DNA of 7,219 nucleotides from Bacteroidota bacterium (GTDB taxonomy: Bacteria; Bacteroidota; Bacteroidia; Bacteroidales; GCA-2748055), in the NCBI GenBank assembly GCA_030592605.1, contig JAUVIT010000079.1, positions 1-7,219 on the forward strand, written 5' to 3'. Below the pieces are notes generated by a model. That model saw only the letters and a program-made list of their open reading frames with translations. It was not told the DNA's origin and made no database searches. Positions 6,155-7,219 of this stretch are shown one piece after another. A program made the translations under genes and the position numbers. Position 1 is the first letter of the stretch. Every line of letters starts with the position of its first letter.

Positions 6155-7219
6155 TCAGTTTGGTAGTTGAGGTTTGAGGCCAGCAGGCTCTCCACCTCCT
6201 TAATGCTCAGATTCTTTCTCCTGGCATAGTCTTTCACCTGGTCCCTTCCGATTTTCCCCACAAAGAAATACCTGGACTCGGGGTGGACAAAGATCAGTCC
6301 GCTTACCGAGGCAGCAGGTACCATGGAGTAGTTCTCAGTCAGTTGAATACCATGCTTTTCAGCTTCAAGCAGCTTAAATAACACCTCCTTCTCGGAGTGA
6401 TCCGGGCAGGCGGGGTAGCCATGGGCCGGCCTTATTCCGCTGTATTTCTCCCGGAATAGATCATCAATATCCAGCTCCTCTTCGGGTGAGTACCCCCAAC
6501 TATTTTTCCGGATCTCTTCATGTAATAGTTCGGTGAAGGCTTCTGCAAGGCGGTCGGCCAGTGCTTTCAACATAATGGCAGAGTAGTCATCATGGTCTGC
6601 TTCAAATTCTTTCAATTTTGCTTCAATGCCGATTCCTGCCGTCACTGCAAAGGCTCCCACATAATCGCTTACCCCGGAAGAAAGAGGTGCTACAAAATCT
6701 GAAAGGCAAAGATTGCTTTGTCCATCTTCTTTTAAGGTCTGGTTCCTTAAATTGGAAAAGCGAGCCAGGGTGCTTTCCCGGTCTTCCGACTCATAGACCA
6801 CCAGATCATCTCCCTCTGAATTGGCCGGGAAGATGCAATAAACAGCATTTGCAGTAAGCCATTTTTCATGGATGATTTTTTGAAGCATCTCCCGGGCATC
6901 ATCATAAAGCTTCCTGGCCTCGGTTCCGTAATCGGGGTGCTCAAAAATATCAGGGAATTTCCCCCTTAGCTCCCAGGTGGTAAAAAAGAAGATCCAGTTG
7001 ATGTATTTGGCTATCTTCTCCATGGGAAAATCAGTGAGGCTTATCAGTCCGGTCTTTTCGGGAAAAAAAATGTTATCAGATTTCCAGTCCAGATTGAGAG
7101 CATTCTTTCTGGCCTCCTCCAGGGAAAGGTACTTAATATCCCGGCTAGCATCGGCATAAGAATCTCTTAGCTTTCTATACTCATCCCGAACCCCATTGAT
7201 ATAATTCTCCTGTTGGTGG
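6151..7219 (-). CDS. metH: Cobalamin-dependent methionine synthase, C-terminal AdoMet-binding activation domain (N-terminus outside window)
   Basis: MetH transfers a methyl group from methyltetrahydrofolate to homocysteine through cobalamin in the cytoplasm; this end binds AdoMet for reductive reactivation of oxidised cob(II)alamin. The frame is open through the right edge, giving 355 residues that cover essentially the whole activation domain and a linker. Counting from Met at 7023, conserved stretches are FFFTTWELRGKFP (12-24), DFVAPLSSG (109-117), DYVGAFAVTAG (120-130), HDDYSAIMLKALADRLAEAF (144-163), the AdoMet-binding signature GIRPAHGYPACPDH (196-209), VPAASVSGLIFVHPES (235-250) and RDQVKDYARRK (260-270). 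Upstream residues, including SLEEARKNALNLDW, match the usual domain entrance, so the methionine at 7023 is internal, not a start. The position equivalent to E. coli Asp946 is Asn here (codon 6999-6997). The homocysteine, folate and B12 domains lie beyond the edge. Confidence 0.96.
   Translation of the reverse strand, partial: HQQENYINGVRDEYRKLRDSYADASRDIKYLSLEEARKNALNLDWKSDNIFFPEKTGLISLTDFPMEKIAKYINWIFFFTTWELRGKFPDIFEHPDYGTEARKLYDDAREMLQKIIHEKWLTANAVYCIFPANSEGDDLVVYESEDRESTLARFSNLRNQTLKEDGQSNLCLSDFVAPLSSGVSDYVGAFAVTAGIGIEAKLKEFEADHDDYSAIMLKALADRLAEAFTELLHEEIRKNSWGYSPEEELDIDDLFREKYSGIRPAHGYPACPDHSEKEVLFKLLEAEKHGIQLTENYSMVPAASVSGLIFVHPESRYFFVGKIGRDQVKDYARRKNLSIKEVESLLASNLNYQTD

Noticed and set aside
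6170..6200. Hairpin near the metH 3' end as a terminator
   Set aside because: Only about four pairs including a G-U can form, with no U-run, and it lies inside the coding sequence.
6151..7023. Treating the metH frame as a complete 290-residue gene
   Set aside because: The same frame continues upstream without a stop to the window edge and the upstream residues match the MetH activation-domain entrance, so Met at 7023 is internal.
1..7219. CRISPR, tRNA, insertion sequence, toxin-antitoxin or phage element
   Set aside because: No regularly spaced repeats, cloverleaf-like sequence, transposase motifs or terminal repeats were seen on either strand.

Overview
The window looks like ordinary chromosome from a member of the Bacteroidota, probably an environmental or marine Bacteroidales/Marinilabiliales-type lineage. 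This is inferred from three things. Two exported proteins have signal peptides ending in T-A-Q, a very common cleavage context in that phylum. There is no convincing Shine-Dalgarno sequence in front of the starts. The protein families (a large Asp-box/VPS10 propeller protein, an exported thioredoxin_7-like protein, a WYL-domain protein) are typical of the group. Base composition looks even across the window, and I see no insertion sequence, tRNA, rRNA, CRISPR array or phage gene.

Layout, left to right: (1) a 3'-truncated major facilitator transporter on the minus strand (<1-1190) whose sequence resembles the eukaryotic MFSD1 group; (2) a 196-base divergent region to the preferred start of the next gene (157 bases to its alternative start), with a perfect 10-base inverted repeat that may mark two facing promoters; (3) an exported thioredoxin-fold protein with a CGWC active site (1387-1926, plus); (4) a WYL-domain protein (1923-2531, minus) lacking the usual N-terminal helix-turn-helix; (5) a 1031-residue exported protein with eleven Asp-box motifs, a FlgD-like Ig segment and a helical tail (2657-5752, plus); (6) a small, unrecognised, probably beta-rich protein 24 bases downstream (5777-6154, plus); (7) the C-terminal activation domain of B12-dependent methionine synthase MetH (6151->7219, minus, entering from the right edge).

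The genes do not form one obvious pathway. The propeller protein and the small protein downstream may be co-transcribed. The WYL gene is divergent from the propeller gene and could be related to its control, but without a DNA-binding domain this is speculative. Both convergent pairs (thioredoxin/WYL and small protein/metH) overlap by exactly four bases at their stop codons, so no intergenic terminator separates them.

I did not find a clearly new multi-gene system. The points most worth a second look are the HTH-less WYL protein, the MFSD1-like transporter, the Asp-to-Asn change at a known AdoMet-contacting position of MetH, and the uncharacterised small protein behind the propeller gene.
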